A stretch of 64,000 bases of DNA from Ypsolopha sequella (lineage: Eukaryota; Arthropoda; Insecta; Lepidoptera; Ypsolophidae), in the NCBI GenBank assembly GCA_934047225.1, contig OW203986.1, positions 23,253,221-23,317,220 on the forward strand, given 5' to 3'. The position numbers were made by a program, and so were the translations under genes. The notes beneath the pieces were generated by a model that saw nothing but the letters and a program-made list of their open reading frames with translations, did no database searches and was not told the origin of the DNA. Shown one piece after another: positions 37,470 to 49,639 of this stretch (its first letter is position 1; each line of letters starts with the position of its first letter).

Positions 37470-37903
37470 CTCGTTCCTTTGATAAGCCTTCCTCTTCGGC
37501 GGTTCAGAATGCGGCCTATCGGTTGGTGATGGAGGTTGCATATGATGGATCCTCGGTACTACTGGCGGAGGAGGCGGAACAGCCAATGGTGACCTCACAG
37601 CAATCGGTGACAACCTGCGCGGTGGCTCCGGGGAATTCGCCCTCATAAAGTTTGTGATATGCGTCCTTTCCGGACTCCGCCGTGGAGCTTCAACCTCTGT
37701 GGCCCTTAACTCCCGAACTCTTGGGTTGTGTGGAGGTTCTAGTGGTGCTCTTGAGACGGAAACGAGCAGTTTTTCTGCCTCCCTGATGAGTTCCCTGTAT
37801 TTTCTCTCGGCTTCTCTGTCGGCTTCGATGAGAGGGTCCCGTTCTCTTGCTGAAGGTGCTGATGGTGCGTGGTTTCGGCGGCGAGCTCTTGGTGGAGTGG
37901 CGC
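37470..37903 (-). CDS. Host gene exon D (helical and proline-rich segment)
   Basis: The acceptor TTGATTCCAG precedes 37903 and the donor AACGAG|GTGAGT is a strong consensus site. It enters in phase 1 and leaves in phase 0. The encoded 144 residues begin with an Arg-rich stretch, then a predicted charged helix (EADREAERKYRELIREAEKLL) of coiled-coil type. A Pro-rich region follows, with PPPPPVVP, several SPxxxR/K sites and a basic end (PPKRKAYQRNE). This is the longest exon of the gene. Its GC-rich codon use stands out from the flanking AT-rich DNA. An antisense open frame over the same interval is a shadow. Confidence 0.82.
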
Positions 37904-37971
37904 CTGGAATCAAGGTATATGTTTTAAATACTACCTATGCTTCCAAGACAATTAGACAAATTGGCTAGCCA

Positions 37972-38387
37972 CAGTGGCGTATTTTAAGATTTGGCGCCCT
38001 GGGCCTGTAAGGTTTGTCGCCCCATAAATTAACCAGAAAAAAGCAAAAAAATTACAATTTATAAAATAAAATCCAGCAGTGTGTTGATGAGGCTGTGATG
38101 ATAATGAATGAAAAAACTAAACATTTACAAAGAAATAAATACAATTTATTCAATATTTACATATTTTTCCGATGAACAATTTTTTTTAATAACAGTATAA
38201 AGTCAAAAAGCTATATAAATTAAAAGATAGGTAGATTAATAGACCTTGGACGAATAAACCAGATAGGTACCTAACGATTGATAACGAAAGGCGCCCAAAG
38301 CTGAGCGCGAGGTGCAGCTTGCGCCGCCCCTCACAGACTGCCGCCCCGGGCCATGGCCCTTTTGGCCCTAGGATAAATACGCCACTG
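37972..38387 (-). mobile_element. hAT-type MITE in the host-gene intron
   Basis: 416 bp with ends CAGTGGCGTATTTTA and, inverted, CAGTGGCGTATTTAT. Flanks GCTAGCCA and GCTAACCA form an 8-bp duplication with one change. Reverse orientation relative to 30111-30680; lies between exons D and C. A fragment of the family also occurs at about 28430-28460. Confidence 0.85.
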
Positions 38388-38658
38388 GCTAACCAATAAT
38401 CGCCTCTGTCAAAATGTTATAAAGTCTTCGCTATACTTGTCTTGGATTTTAATTTCTTGTAACCGTTATAAATTATGAAAACTAACAAAGTCGTTCAGTA
38501 TGATCGGTATATTATGTGGCTTGAATTTTGTGGTACGTCACTGCTGCATGTTATAAGTACATAGTATATATGACCAATAATCTACTAGAAAATGTTATTT
38601 TGGCAGTTTCTTCAACATATAATAAATTTCGAACATATATTACAAAAATGCAGACTAC

Positions 38659-38915
38659 CTGCAGATTTCGGAGGCCGCCGTGGTGGCCTTCGTCTTCTAG
38701 CCCTTCTCCTGCTCGGTGACGCCGTGTCATCATCAGGCTCATCCTCATCCCCCCCGTCCAGCCCAGTGTCTCCATCCGAGTCTATGTCGTTGTCAGACAA
38801 GATAGCAGTCTCTCGACCCCGAGTCCGTATGTTCCGACATTCTTCATCACTGGACACTCCTCCGCGGTGATACGGTGAACGGCGAGGAGATCGGTGGGGT
38901 GATCTTTGTGGTGAT
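38659..38915 (-). CDS. Host gene exon C (RS-like and acidic segment)
   Basis: The acceptor GGCTTTTCTAG precedes 38915 and the donor CTGCAG|GTAGTC follows 38659. It enters in phase 2 and leaves in phase 1. The encoded segment opens with tandem R/S-P repeats (SPQRSPHRSPRRSP), continues with SSDEECRNIRTRG, then a strongly acidic stretch (about 20 residues, mostly D, E and G) and a poly-Arg/Pro block (RRRARRRRPPRRPP). The charge layout suggests an intrinsically disordered region with possible phosphorylation sites. The intron to exon D carries a hAT-type MITE at 37972-38387. No catalytic motif is present. Confidence 0.78.
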
Positions 38916-39007
38916 CTAGAAAAGCCATTATCCATATATCACAAAATTATCCTTTTACAATGTGTTGATTTGTTCTTGGAGTGAAATTGATAAAACAAAA
39001 GACTCAC

Positions 39008-39327
39008 CTCGACGCAAATCTAGCAGGATGCGAATCCAAGGAATATGGGGCATGATGCAACTGCGGCGCCGGCTGACACTGCAGCGAGGCCTGGTGAACG
39101 ATCTGATGCTGATGAGGACCAACTGCCCGTCTTCTGGCGCTCGGTGATGTCGCCCCCAGCCAGGGGTTGGTCTTGATGCGGCAGCGGGGCCGAGGGGAGG
39201 GAGTTCCGCAGATGATAGGCACCTCGGGCACCCCTCGTCGCAACCCCACGCTCGATCGCCGCTGGAATGTAGTCGGAATTGAGTTACTGGCTCCATACGA
39301 GTGCAACCGAGCATGGATAGGGCAAAA
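39008..39327 (-). CDS. Host gene exon B
   Basis: The acceptor GACGACGCAG precedes 39327 and the donor GTCGAG|GTGAGT follows 39008. It enters in phase 0, matching exon A, and leaves in phase 2, matching exon C. The 106 codons encode a Cys/His-containing start (FCPIHARLHSYG), an Arg/Pro segment (RRGVPEVPIICGTPSPRPRC) and a Gln/His-rich tail (HQHQIVHQASLQCQPAPQLHH). The Cys and His residues are not spaced as a recognisable zinc finger. The acceptor's pyrimidine tract is only moderate, so the exact 5' boundary is a little less certain than the donor. The opposite strand is also open here, which I read as a shadow of GC-rich coding sequence. Confidence 0.75.
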
Positions 39328-39329
39328 CT

Positions 39330-40780
39330 GCGTCGTCAAACTTTTACATGTAAGAGGAAAAGGTTTATGGATATATAATCAAAAGTGAGGACCTAGGCAA
39401 AGTGGACGAGGGTCCGAGTACCTATTCGTAGCCTAGGGGTGACTCGGACGGATTGCCCCGGACAAGCACCTTGAGACGTATTGTCAATTTGGCACTCCTC
39501 CACACTCGATTGACTTCGGCGTAGGTACTAAGCACTTTGAAGTACTATGAGTGAGAATATGTAATAACGTGTCTTCTCTAGTGTTAAGCTTTCAATCCTC
39601 CTAATCTTATGGTCAACGAACTGCTATGGTGTATCCTAGACGGCTTTTAGGGTTTCCTTCAAAAGACGGAACCCTTATAGTGTAAGCTTCTGCGTTAACA
39701 ACAAAACTCAACAGCTCTATCCTTACGGCTCAGCTGATTGAGCATGGAGGTGTGGAATTAATCTAGGACTCCGGGAAACATACCTAGTAAAACTGTGAAC
39801 TCGCGGACCCCTTCTTGCAACCCCATATCTCGGCAACCCCTGGACTGAATTAGCTCATATTCAAAATTAAAAAAATATTTTTGTCTCATTTATTTGCCTA
39901 CCAAATTTCATGACGTTTCCATCAACGATACTCGAGTTATCGTCGGACAAACATTCATGCATACACACAAACGCTGGATTGTTCAAGTGGACTCGGAGAG
40001 TCAAACTCGGACAAACTTCGCTTGCTCGTTCAAAAATCTTTTATGAATAATTTGGGAAATGATGTGGATGTCTAATTTAAGACGATTTTCAACAGATTAC
40101 ATCCACATTGACAGAGTTGAAGACTTTTTTGTTCCTTCTCTGGTCGTAAGTAAAGACTCTGGTTTACACACAATAAGCCAAAAGTTTTGGCCAATAAATG
40201 CCCCCAGCCACAGCTTGATTGATGGTGGAATGTAATGTGTGTGAAATTAAGTCATTTGGGGTGTCAACACACTGCAGTGAATAGACCTCATTGTTCTGAG
40301 GAATAGACAGAACACTCATTTCCACAAAACTAGTTGACAGTTGACGGTTGAAGTTTCAGTGGTGTGCCGCCCTTAGGAAACTATTTACACGCACGACACT
40401 GTGTTGAAATTCAATTATCTTGATGGAAAGGGGTGTCTGGGTAAGTTTGGGTGTGTTGTTAGTTATTGTGAGCAGAATTAACTTACAACTACAAGTTTTA
40501 GTAAACAATTTATCGAAAGAAAATTGGTTTTTTGCTACACGGTCGCATGTTCCCTAGAGAAAAGCCCTTTTATCCATTCTCGAAATAGAATGTATTTTAT
40601 AATCAGAACATTGTCTTCTCGTGGGATTACCAGTGGACTCTGTGACCTCTAAACAAAATTTCATGTCCAAAATTTGGTTAATTCTTTACGTGTAGAAGGG
40701 TCTACCTACCCAATGTTGCGTCTGGTCCCCTGACTCGACGTCATGTCCTAACCTCATGTCCTAACAATTTGAATATCAAT
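39330..40780. other. First part of the large host intron; repeat fragments only
   Basis: 39650-40020 holds a decayed TTTAGGG..GGAACCCTTATAG repeat with CCATATCTCGGCAAC and AATTTCATGACGTTTCC. The remainder is unrecognised. Confidence 0.45.
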
Positions 40781-40782
40781 GG

Positions 40783-40913
40783 TGCCGATTCGGTGTAACT
40801 TATTTGACAGGACTAACCTTATTTTAAGCGTCCTATCTTTGTCTTTTCGATACAGAAAGAAAAAGACAAAATGCTTAGCCCCGTCAAATAAGTTAAAATG
40901 TGCTACACCGAAT
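40783..40913. repeat. Hairpin repeat
   Basis: GTGCCGATTCGGTGTAACTT at the left pairs with AAATGTGCTACACCGAATCG at the right. TTATTTGAC and the TTTTGTC/TTTGTCTTTT blocks also pair. Possible short MITE. Confidence 0.5.
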
Positions 40914-40928
40914 CGACACAATTATGGA

Positions 40929-40981
40929 CAAATTTATTTAATTTATTAAATAAATTTATTTAATTTATTAAATAAATTTAT
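40929..40981. repeat. AT-only tandem palindrome
   Basis: AAATTTATTTAATTTATT is repeated about 2.4 times at a 22-bp period. Each unit is self-complementary, so it can form a cruciform. Confidence 0.7.
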
Positions 40982-40999
40982 GATTACGCTGGAGATTTT

Positions 41000-42080
41000 G
41001 CAATTTACCTTTTTTTTTTTCATTTTTCCCTTCTGTCTACCAGAATAAGAGTTTCCGTAGTAAAATAAAAACACAAAAATACAAAAATTATTTATTTAAT
41101 ACAAAATCTTAATCTAAAAATACCAATTTAGTTGGTCAACTGAAATGATATGAGTCAGTTACTTCGGGGAACATGTTTTAGTTATACAGGTAGCTAAAAA
41201 AGAGACGAGCTTGTATTTTAATTAAACTGTAAGTATTTACAATTTACACAAGTAGTAGGTTTGATATGCTGCGCAAGATTCAATTATTTTGTGTACTGTG
41301 TATTATTGACGTGCTCAGAAAATTAAACGACTAGCACTGCAACTACATTTCCATAGAAAAACTTTAAAACCACGCGAATAATAATATTCACTTCAATTTT
41401 TATTACCTTCTTGACATATTCTATAGGAAATTTATTTCTCCAGATATTTTGGTTTTAGTATCTGTCAACCCTCAATAGAAGTCTTCTACATATTATAAAT
41501 CATAAATCATAAATCTTTATTGCTGAATATGATTTGTCTTTATAGAACCTTTGGCCCTCTATGAAGTAAGAAGACCTGTCAAAAATTGCGCTCGGTCTCC
41601 CTCACGGCAGCCGGGCGCGGGCTTCATGTATCAAACATGTGGGTGTCAGCATCAGTGCTCTCACTTTACGATCACTGCGCACTATGCTCCCCAAGACAAG
41701 GAAGTATTGACAGCGCGACGGCATTTTACATTGTAGGTTTGGAAAAGTCAAACGATATCGCGATGCAGAAACGTGCGGTGCCATCTATCGGTGGCGTTTG
41801 GAACTTTTATGCCAATGATTTTTCTATTGAAATATTATATGAAATAAATGGAAATAAAACTACTTAGTTAAAACAATTATTGAAATCCCACAAACTAAAC
41901 ACGGCCGTGCATTACTTCACTTTACTAGTATTTATATAAAATCTGTGTCGACCAGTAACAGTCTTCAATTTGTATCATATGTTTATGATGTGAGTTTAAA
42001 AAAATCTCAAAATAAAAATTAATTTCCGTGTGAACTCATTGTTACCCATGTGGTCATGGGTGGTCATTTTTTTTTTCAAA
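41000..42080. other. Intron sequence, no gene recognised
   Basis: AT-rich. AAATCATAAATCATAAATC near 41503 is a short tandem tail. The GC-richer patch at 41580-41780 contains a 93-aa frame without recognisable motifs. Confidence 0.4.
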
Positions 42081-42139
42081 AAGCCCTGTGTGGGGTAAAG
42101 CTCGTCTCACTTGGTCACAAACTGACGAAAACATCAAAA

Positions 42140-43005
42140 GTGACATACATAATGGGCCCCAAGGTCTAGAACAATCTCCCCTCACACGTGACAGAAACCA
42201 AAAGTATCAGCTCCTTCAAAATAAAATTGAAGCAATGGTTAATTGGCATAGATTAAATTATGTTAAGGTGTGTTAATTCGGAAACCATTTCGAGATTTAG
42301 ATTTAATAAGCCATATTTTCGAAGTTTTGGTCTAAAAAACCTTATGATGATGAATATTTTTACGAAAAGGCTGCAACTTCCATTTGCCCTCATGTGACGT
42401 CACTTGAATAATGGCTGTTTAGAAATGTGTCCTTTGCTATCAAGATAAATTTATAATACTTTGCTTCAGACTAATTTGACAGGTAGATGACAGATGAGTA
42501 GACAGATAGAGACAGACCACTTTTTTTATAAGCAATCAGACAATACAATCAGTATAATTTCTAAAATTCTTAAGTGACAAGGTCATCGGACAATTCTTTA
42601 AAAAATCATAAAAGATAATGGTCAATATAATAAATGATATACCAAAATAATGAAAACTACGTCCTAAAATGGCGTATATTCTCTGAATGAAATTAAAAAC
42701 AAATCTTTTAAAAATTAAGCTATGAGAATTCAGCGCAACCTTTACAGTGTGGAGAAATTACAGGATAGTTTCTTTTTTCTCTCTTTTGTGTTTATAATTT
42801 GGTACTTTTGACTGTGATTATAATTTAATTTTTAAATTTTTATTTATTTAATTTGATGTTTAATTTGTTAAAGTGTTACTGTAGTATCTGTATACATATT
42901 ACTGATTATTAATTTTATTTAATTAACTTCCTGGTAAATTCACCTTTATAAAATTGACTTGTAATGCACATTACCAATAAACATGTTATATGTTATATGC
43001 TACTT
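42140..43005 (+). pseudogene. LINE 3' remnant: ORF2 C-terminus and 3' UTR
   Basis: The frame at 42140-42258 reads YIMGPKV, stop, NNLPSHVTETKSISSFKIK..., the characteristic WNxLP tail of Jockey/CR1-type ORF2 proteins. The conserved Trp codon has become TAG. It is followed by about 480 bp of repeated 3' UTR (also at 3212-3656) and a further AT-rich stretch ending CAATAAACATGTTATATG near 43000. It is inactive. Confidence 0.65.
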
Positions 43006-43011
43006 CAAATC

Positions 43012-43690
43012 GTTATTGCTTCATGATACTGATCACTTACCAAGGCTCAAGTATGAATTTGAACGATGTTCACAAATTCACCTTTTATATACAGTATAGA
43101 AAAAAAGAGTGGTTGGAAGGAAACTACCCTAAATATTGATGATAACAAATTTTACTGATACGAAACGTTCCTTTATTTTTAAAGGGGAATAATAAAACGA
43201 GCAAAGAAAAAAAACTTAGGGAGTGATGATGAGACAATAAAGCCGATTTTGTAGGCTTTAATTTTAGTTTTAGTGCTGTCAAAACTTAAAAAATTCCAAA
43301 GTAATTTAGCTTCTAACCCTAACACTTAAGGACTAGTTTGCAATGAAGAATATTTAGTTTTGACAGCACTAAAACTAGAATTAAAGCCTTCAGAATCGGC
43401 TACATTGTTTTAATAACTTGAACGGTATGAATTTGAGTAAGCGAAAATTCACTAAACTTAAGACGAATATTGATTAATAATAAAATCCAGATCGAGCTTA
43501 CAAAAAGTGGGCTGTAAATAATTCATTTTGCATACAAAAATTTTAAGCGTGCGACTTAATTACCAAGTGTGCGACTAAAAACACGTGGGCGAATTTAAAG
43601 TATGAAATCGAAAATATTACACCAAAAGTCAAAAAATAGGTGCGACGACCGAGCGTGTTAGGTTTACATGTAAGATAAAATAAGGAGCCG
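43012..43690 (-). repeat. Dispersed repeat interrupted by a MITE
   Basis: Reverse copy of 31893-32450, split by the 161-bp MITE at 43240-43400. An RTE-like fragment follows directly at its end. Confidence 0.7.
43240..43400 (+). mobile_element. TA-flanked 161-bp hairpin MITE, copy c, nested
   Basis: Same length and orientation as copy a. Inserted in the repeat at 43012-43690, whose sister copy at 31893-32450 lacks it (empty site near 32210). Confidence 0.75.
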
Positions 43691-43695
43691 AGCGA

Positions 43696-43846
43696 GCATC
43701 AGCCTAGTTCGCCCACGGCTGGAAAGCCTTTCTAGGACTTTGCCACTACCGGCGGTCATCCTGGAAGAATTGCCCATACTCACACACGCTGGGCAGGCGG
43801 GTTGGTGAGCGCGGTGCTGGAACCCTCGCACCAGTGTGGTAAGCAC
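43696..43846 (-). mobile_element. Short 5'-truncated copy of the RTE-like 3' end
   Basis: Carries only the terminal 150 bp of the element seen at 10.2 and 44.9 kb, inserted right at the edge of the repeat at 43012-43690. Confidence 0.55.
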
Positions 43847-44920
43847 TACAATGTTTAGTTTTATTACTTAAAATTAAATTGTTACTAAAATAGAAAGTTG
43901 TTCGCCTGAGAATTATTCAACTCAACCCAAATTTGTATTTTCAAGTCGCCGTTTTCAACATTTTTATGCAGGACATAATGTTGACATTCAAACAAATATC
44001 AAGTCGCTCAAATATTATGAAGCTTCTCATTTTGTAATTTAAGTAACTCAAAAAATTTATATTTTTAAGTTGCTGTTCTATTGATTTCTCGTTACTCGCA
44101 GTCAGTCGCTTACTTAGTAAAACAATAAGTCAATTTAATAATTTTCGTCACTTAAAATTTTAATTTACTAATTTTAAAATTTTAATCACTCGTTTTATTG
44201 CTACCCATTTTCAAATAAAGGCAAAATTGCATTCAATGTTTTGATAAATCACTTGCTTGAGCCGGGACTCGATCAGTTTCTTTTTCACACTGCATTTTAT
44301 ATGCAAACGAAGAGTTACAATTACAACTAAGAAAGAAAATTGTATTATTGTTTATTTTATTTAGAAGATTTATAACCTCGATAATATTTAGTAAATTACA
44401 CCGTAATAATCAACTCCAACCCTTGCCTGTTTAGCTGAGATTGAACAGGATAGTGCTGGCTTAGTTAGATAAATGAGTTGCTTGCCTCCACCATCCATCC
44501 GCTTCAGTTAATTAATTAAATAAACTACAGTGTGTACACTCAGCCTCGTGCTACGATAATTTGTTCGACTATCACCTTCATGTGGGTGTGGTAAGAACTA
44601 CAATGGTTTACAGTCACGTGTTGGAGACTGTACGTTCTAAAAGAGGAACTATCTGGCGTATACGGAGTCACGTAGTTCCTTTCGAAGGTACCTTTATTAT
44701 TGCTTTCACCCGTTTAGGAGAAGGGTGGTAAATGTAGGAAAAGCTGAATACCAAAAAACATTTATGGTTGCGTACCTAAATGCCCGCGTAAATGTAAAAT
44801 TCAACTGTCAAAGTGAAGTTTACATTTCTGACAAGGTTCATGGAAAGACTTCGAGCTGTTCGGTTTTACTCGGGTGGTTATGGAACAGTTAATTTTTACC
44901 TTTATCCCGGCGTTTAGGAA

Positions 44921-45290
44921 TCCATCCATCCATCAGCCTAGTTCGTCCACTGCTGGACATAAGCCTTTCCAGGACTTTGCCACTCCCGGCGGTCATTCTG
45001 GAAGAATTGCCCATACTCACACACGCTGGGCAGGCGGGTTGGTGAGCGTGGTGCCGGAACCCTCGCACCAGTGACGCCGCTGCCCGTCACCAGTCTGTTC
45101 CATATAAGGCCCGGCTATTAGGGATGGATATACCGCCATCAATCGGTCCCAGGCATGATGGGCCTCCTGGTTTTTTGCCTGTGAGCTGTCCTCTTACCCT
45201 CCGCCGAAATACTTCGAGGGGGTCTCCAAGTAAGATGGTGGTACCTCCACAGTCGAGCCCGGCATCAGCTCTACCACCTGTAGCATTTAG
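44921..45290 (-). mobile_element. 5'-truncated retroelement (RTE-like) 3' end, second copy
   Basis: Near-identical to 10221-10600, with the same tail of CATCC repeats. Few substitutions separate the two, so both insertions are young relative to most repeats here. Confidence 0.6.
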
Positions 45291-45441
45291 GAATGCTACC
45301 CTATTATTTATAGTATTGGGTTTTGCGATGAAAGGATGACGCTGGCATATACGAAAAATTGCGAAGGCAGAATGTAAAATAATTTTCGAAAAGTTTTTGT
45401 ACGGACCTTGAATATTAATTAACAATTTACCTATTTAATTA

Positions 45442-45672
45442 ACCGGTTCGAATCCTGTGAGGCCCATTTGTGTTCGTTCTGTGAGCTCCGGGTCTATATT
45501 TGTGCTCGAAGTGCGGCGATAGGGGACTACCCATCACGCTGGGACATAATAATGTAGGGTAAAAAGTGGGTGTACGCGTGTCGACTGTGAGCTGCATTTC
45601 ACAGTTCCTACTCGAAAACAGTTTTAACACCCCCTCGGGGATTCATGTCTTGACGATGCATATTTATTATCT
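45442..45672 (+). mobile_element. 5'-truncated SINE
   Basis: Begins at box B (GGTTCGAATCC) and shares the 3' body of the other two SINEs (TTTGTGCTCGAAGTGCGGCG, ATTCATGTCTTGACGATGCA). Box A is missing. Confidence 0.6.
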
Positions 45673-45677
45673 ATTAT

Positions 45678-45942
45678 ATACAACGTGGAACAGAAAGGTG
45701 TAACCATTTGAAGAGCTTGTTCAGTCAATGATATAGAACAACTTTTACTATAGAACAAACCCTGTATCTCGAAAAGAAAGTAACTGTTTCATAGAAAAAT
45801 GCAATACCGCTCGGCCGAAATGTATGGAAGGGTAGATTTTTTTTTCGAGGTTTTAGGTTTGGCTCCATAGTAAAAGTTGTTCTATATCATTGACTGAATA
45901 AGCTCTACAAATATGGTTACACCTTTCTGTTACACGTTGTAT
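45678..45942. mobile_element. Hairpin MITE
   Basis: Ends TACAACGTGGAACAGAAAGG and, inverted, TACAACGTGTAACAGAAAGG. The arms continue through GAGCTTGTTCAGTCAATGAT for about 90 bp. Confidence 0.75.
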
Positions 45943-46384
45943 ATTTGTTATATTATTTACCTTATATAAAATTCCAATCACTGAAATTGCCAGTGAAAAT
46001 AATGTCAATAATAAAAAAATATATTTTTTAAAACAAGCTTTTATACTTGGATTAGATCGCTGAAAATGATTTAAAATTTAAAATTGGTTTTCAAAAAGCT
46101 TGTAGTGCAAATTATAGAGAACATTTTTGCAAAATAAAATTCGGTAGTACTCACACACCAATCAATCACTGTCGAGCAAAGTAAATTGGTTCGTGTTTGT
46201 TACCTACTTTTATAAACATTTCACGCGACAACCTTTTTTAAACAAATAATTCAACAAAAAATATTAAATCGTTTTCAGCGATTTACTCTCATTTTATTCG
46301 TTTTTGACCATGGCTTCATTAAAAGCTCCTATTTGAAAAGGTCTTATTTATTATTTTATTTCGTGCTTTTTAGTTAAAAGCGTT

Positions 46385-46930
46385 ATTTTGCTTGTCAAAA
46401 CTGTCAAGAGGGTGGTGGAAGAAATATAGCCCACCATTTTGGGGCGTCCGCTATATTGTATTAAGAATGACGTCACATATTCTGCTTGGCAAACCCTTTA
46501 ATTTTTGATACCTATGTCATGGAGGTGGTTAAGGAAATTTAGTCCGCTATCTTGAAGCGACCGTCGTATTGGATGAAGAATGACGTCTTTAAATTATCGT
46601 ATTTTTCTCGTGAAACCATTTTTTTATACCAATATCAAGGGGGTTGGTTGTAAATAATAATTCGCCATTTCGGGACGTCCGCCATATTGGATTTAGAATA
46701 AAGTGACTGTATCTATATTACCCTCCTGAATTTTTTTTGTTGCACCCATATCAAGGGTTTGTTGTGAAAAAAATAAATTACCATCTCAGGTTGTCCGCCA
46801 TATTGATTTTAGAATGACGTCGTATTTTCCTTTTTTTTTTTGATACACATGTCAATAGTGTTGGTAAAAAATAATAAATGGCTGTCTTGTCGCGTCCGCG
46901 ATAGTGTATTTAGAATGACGTCACTTAACT
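46385..46930. repeat. Degenerate minisatellite, about five 110-bp units
   Basis: Each unit carries ATCAAGGGGGTTGG-like sequence, CGTCCGCCATATTGGATTTA and AGAATGACGTCA-like sequence. It directly precedes the truncated LINE at 46984. Confidence 0.7.
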
Positions 46931-46983
46931 TACCATGCATTGTCAGCAATGAGGTTTTAATACGTTTTTTCTGATGCCTACAG

Positions 46984-47885
46984 ACTGGAATGTGGTGTGA
47001 GGCAGGGCGGTTTGACGTCTCCAGCACTGTTCAATCTTTATGTGAATGCACTGATCGAGGAACTTAGCAGCCAGCCGTATGGATGCCATATTGATAGAGT
47101 TAGTGTTAATAACATAAGTTATGCGGACGATATGGTGCTGCTGAGTCCCTCGGTCAGTGCACTCAAAAAACTGTTGCACATATGTGAAGGCTATTCTCGG
47201 GAGCACGGTCTTATATACAACGTAAAAAAGAGTGAGTATATGGTGTTCAGAGCTAAGAACCGTGCTCCTGATATTGTACCTGAAATACACCTTAATGGGA
47301 AGGCCCTGAGAAGGGTCAATGATCTCAAATATTTGGGTCATTACTTAAATATAGATTTATGTGATGACATGGACATTGAAAGGGAGCGCAGGGCTCTCTC
47401 GGTCAGGAGCAACATGCTGGCCCGCAGATTTAGCGGGTGTACAGAGGCTGTTAAAGTTTCCTTGTTTAAAGCCTACTGTCAATCTTTTTACACCTGCGGT
47501 CTGTGGATTAACCACCTTAAAAAGACCGTGAGAGTTCTGCGCATCCAGTACAATAACGCGTTTAGGATGCTGATGGGGCTGAGGCAGTGGTGCAGCGCGT
47601 CGGGTATGTTCGCTGTGGCGCGCACCCAAGACTACTTCGGCATTATGAGGCTGCGTGCTGCCTCGCTGCTGCGCCGAGTGCGAGCCTCTACCAACAGCAT
47701 CCTGAGCACGATAGTGGATAGGATTGACAACCCATTCATTATGCATTGGGTGCAGTTGTCAATCCTACCCAATGCGAAATAAATTAAAATTTGTAAATAT
47801 AATAGTTACTAACAATAGCAATTAAGTAAAACTGTTACTAACAATATGGATACAATATCCGAAATAAACGTTATTATTATTATAA
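46984..47885 (+). pseudogene. 5'-truncated LINE ORF2 (reverse transcriptase C-terminal half)
   Basis: An open frame to the TAA at 47780-47782 starts abruptly inside the reverse transcriptase at CGVRQGGLTSPALFNLY. It continues with the YADDMVLL active-site box (Tyr at residue 42, first Asp at 44 of the 261-aa frame), the KKSEYMVF primer-grip region, LKYLGHYL and a C-terminal tail. The 3' end is CGAAATAAACGTT followed by (ATT)n near 47875, typical of target-primed insertion with 5' truncation. It is a different family from the intact LINE at 56.3-61.4 kb, and no upstream domain is present. It is non-autonomous, yet its remaining frame is uninterrupted, suggesting a recent insertion. Confidence 0.8.
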
Positions 47886-48633
47886 TACAAGAAAACATTG
47901 ATTGTCACCAAAACCAAACGATGTGCAAAATTTCAGCTCAATCGAATGGAGGGAACTGATTAAAAATTGAGCTGCAAGATTTGACCCGGACATACGACCA
48001 AGTGAAATTAAATAAAAGCTTGTAAAATAACCGTCCTTGTAATATCTGGAAAAGTTAATAGTCAACCACTGCATCAGGAAGGCAATCGAAATTATTAACA
48101 GTATTCAATCTCAAGAGAAACTCCGAAAATCTGGCTTTGATTGGCAGTATTTTTGATGCAGCGGTACTTAATGAAAAATATTTTGAAATGGTTTTTGATT
48201 AAAAAAAGTATATAAATTTTATAATACCCGTAGTTGCTCTTTTTATCAATGTTTTCAAACCAAACCTGTTTTACGTTACGGCTCGTATCTTTTTTATAAC
48301 CCTCAAGGGACGGAGCCATAGTCGTGATGTATGATCATGCTGATGTTGGAAACCTTCAGCATTGGCTTCATGAATGTAAACGTGCTGAAAATGCTAACAA
48401 AGGGTCTGACAAGTTTACTTCATACAAAACACACTGAGCTGCGTTCATAAACTTATGGTGTTGCGACTTGCGACACGGATTCTAATGCCGTTATTTTGCA
48501 CGCGTGGAATATTGTATTCGCTGTGTATATTTATTGTACCAGTGATAGAACCTGACGAACAAGGATCCAAGGGGGGGTTAGGGGGCTGAAGCCCTCCCAA
48601 AAATATACGATACAGAACTCACCCATTTTTGGC

Positions 48634-48920
48634 TTCCGTACCCAAAGGGTAACCAACGGGACCCTATTACTAAGACTCCGCTGTCCGTCTGTTACCAGGC
48701 TGTATCTCATGAACCGTGATAGTTAGACACTTAAAATTTTCACAGATGATGTATTTTTGTTGCCGCTATAACAACAAATACTAAAAAACAGAATTTAAAA
48801 ATAAATATTTAAGGGAGCATGTTTTTTTATAGTCATAAGACATGTTTTTTTTGCCGTTTTTATAGATAATGGTACGGAACCCTTCGTGCGCGAGTCCGAC
48901 TCGCACTTGGCCGGTTTTTT
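48634..48920 (+). repeat. TTCCGTACCC...GGCCGG dispersed repeat, short form
   Basis: Same orientation and nearly the same sequence as 18431-18716, with small differences in the (CTGT)n tract. Confidence 0.75.
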
Positions 48921-49639
48921 TATACCACTATATTATGACAATTTGCTGCTTATGTTGTACTACAATCTTAAATTTATTCACACATATTTTGATATTATCA
49001 TGATTTCCTGAATAGGCTCGATAAAACTTACTGTCAGCCTCCAAAATTATTTAATGAACACAAAAAATGTATTCACAATATATTATTAGAAACCTACTGT
49101 ATACTGGTATATGCAAAAGCCAAGCTTATATCTGGAAGAGGTTTCTACCAGCAAACCCTTGATGATAGATGAGTGAGTACTACTCTTACATAGTGTCTAG
49201 TATTATAAAAATATCACTTAATTTTGTATTTTTAGTTATAGGAGAGCGGGGACTCCTGTTACAGGTATTTTCATACCCAATAGGAGAACTCCAACTCAGC
49301 GTAAGCTTAAGAAATAATTTTTTTTTCGTATTATCTGTGATAGTGTTGACATTATTTTATTTCAGTGTGTTTCACCCGTCTGTTTGCTACGTCTACTGTG
49401 GCGTAGACGCAGTGAAAGCTATAGTTGCCTGCTACAGTGCTACGTCGTAGCAAAGAAGGTGTACTAATAACAAAAGTCTGTAAAGGTTTTCCAGTGTCTA
49501 GTTTATAAACAAAAGAAGACTATGTTTAATAAAACTCTTGTAGTTATCTACAGTTAACTTTGGAATACTTTTTTATACCCAACCGATTTCACTCTTTAGC
49601 ATTATTAAGGTCTCTATTTAAATGTAATAAATGAATAAA

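Noticed and set aside
37436..39388. Plus-strand open frames over the host exons (for example 37654-37968, 38592-38870, 39167-39388)
   Set aside because: They are antisense shadows of GC-rich minus-strand exons. The minus strand alone has matching splice sites and phases.
46943..47341. 132-aa minus-strand frame over the LINE fragment
   Set aside because: Shadow of the plus-strand reverse transcriptase frame.
49169..49450. 93-aa hydrophobic frame resembling a small membrane protein
   Set aside because: AT-rich translation gives Phe/Leu/Ile by chance. No signal-peptide logic, splice context or partner was seen.
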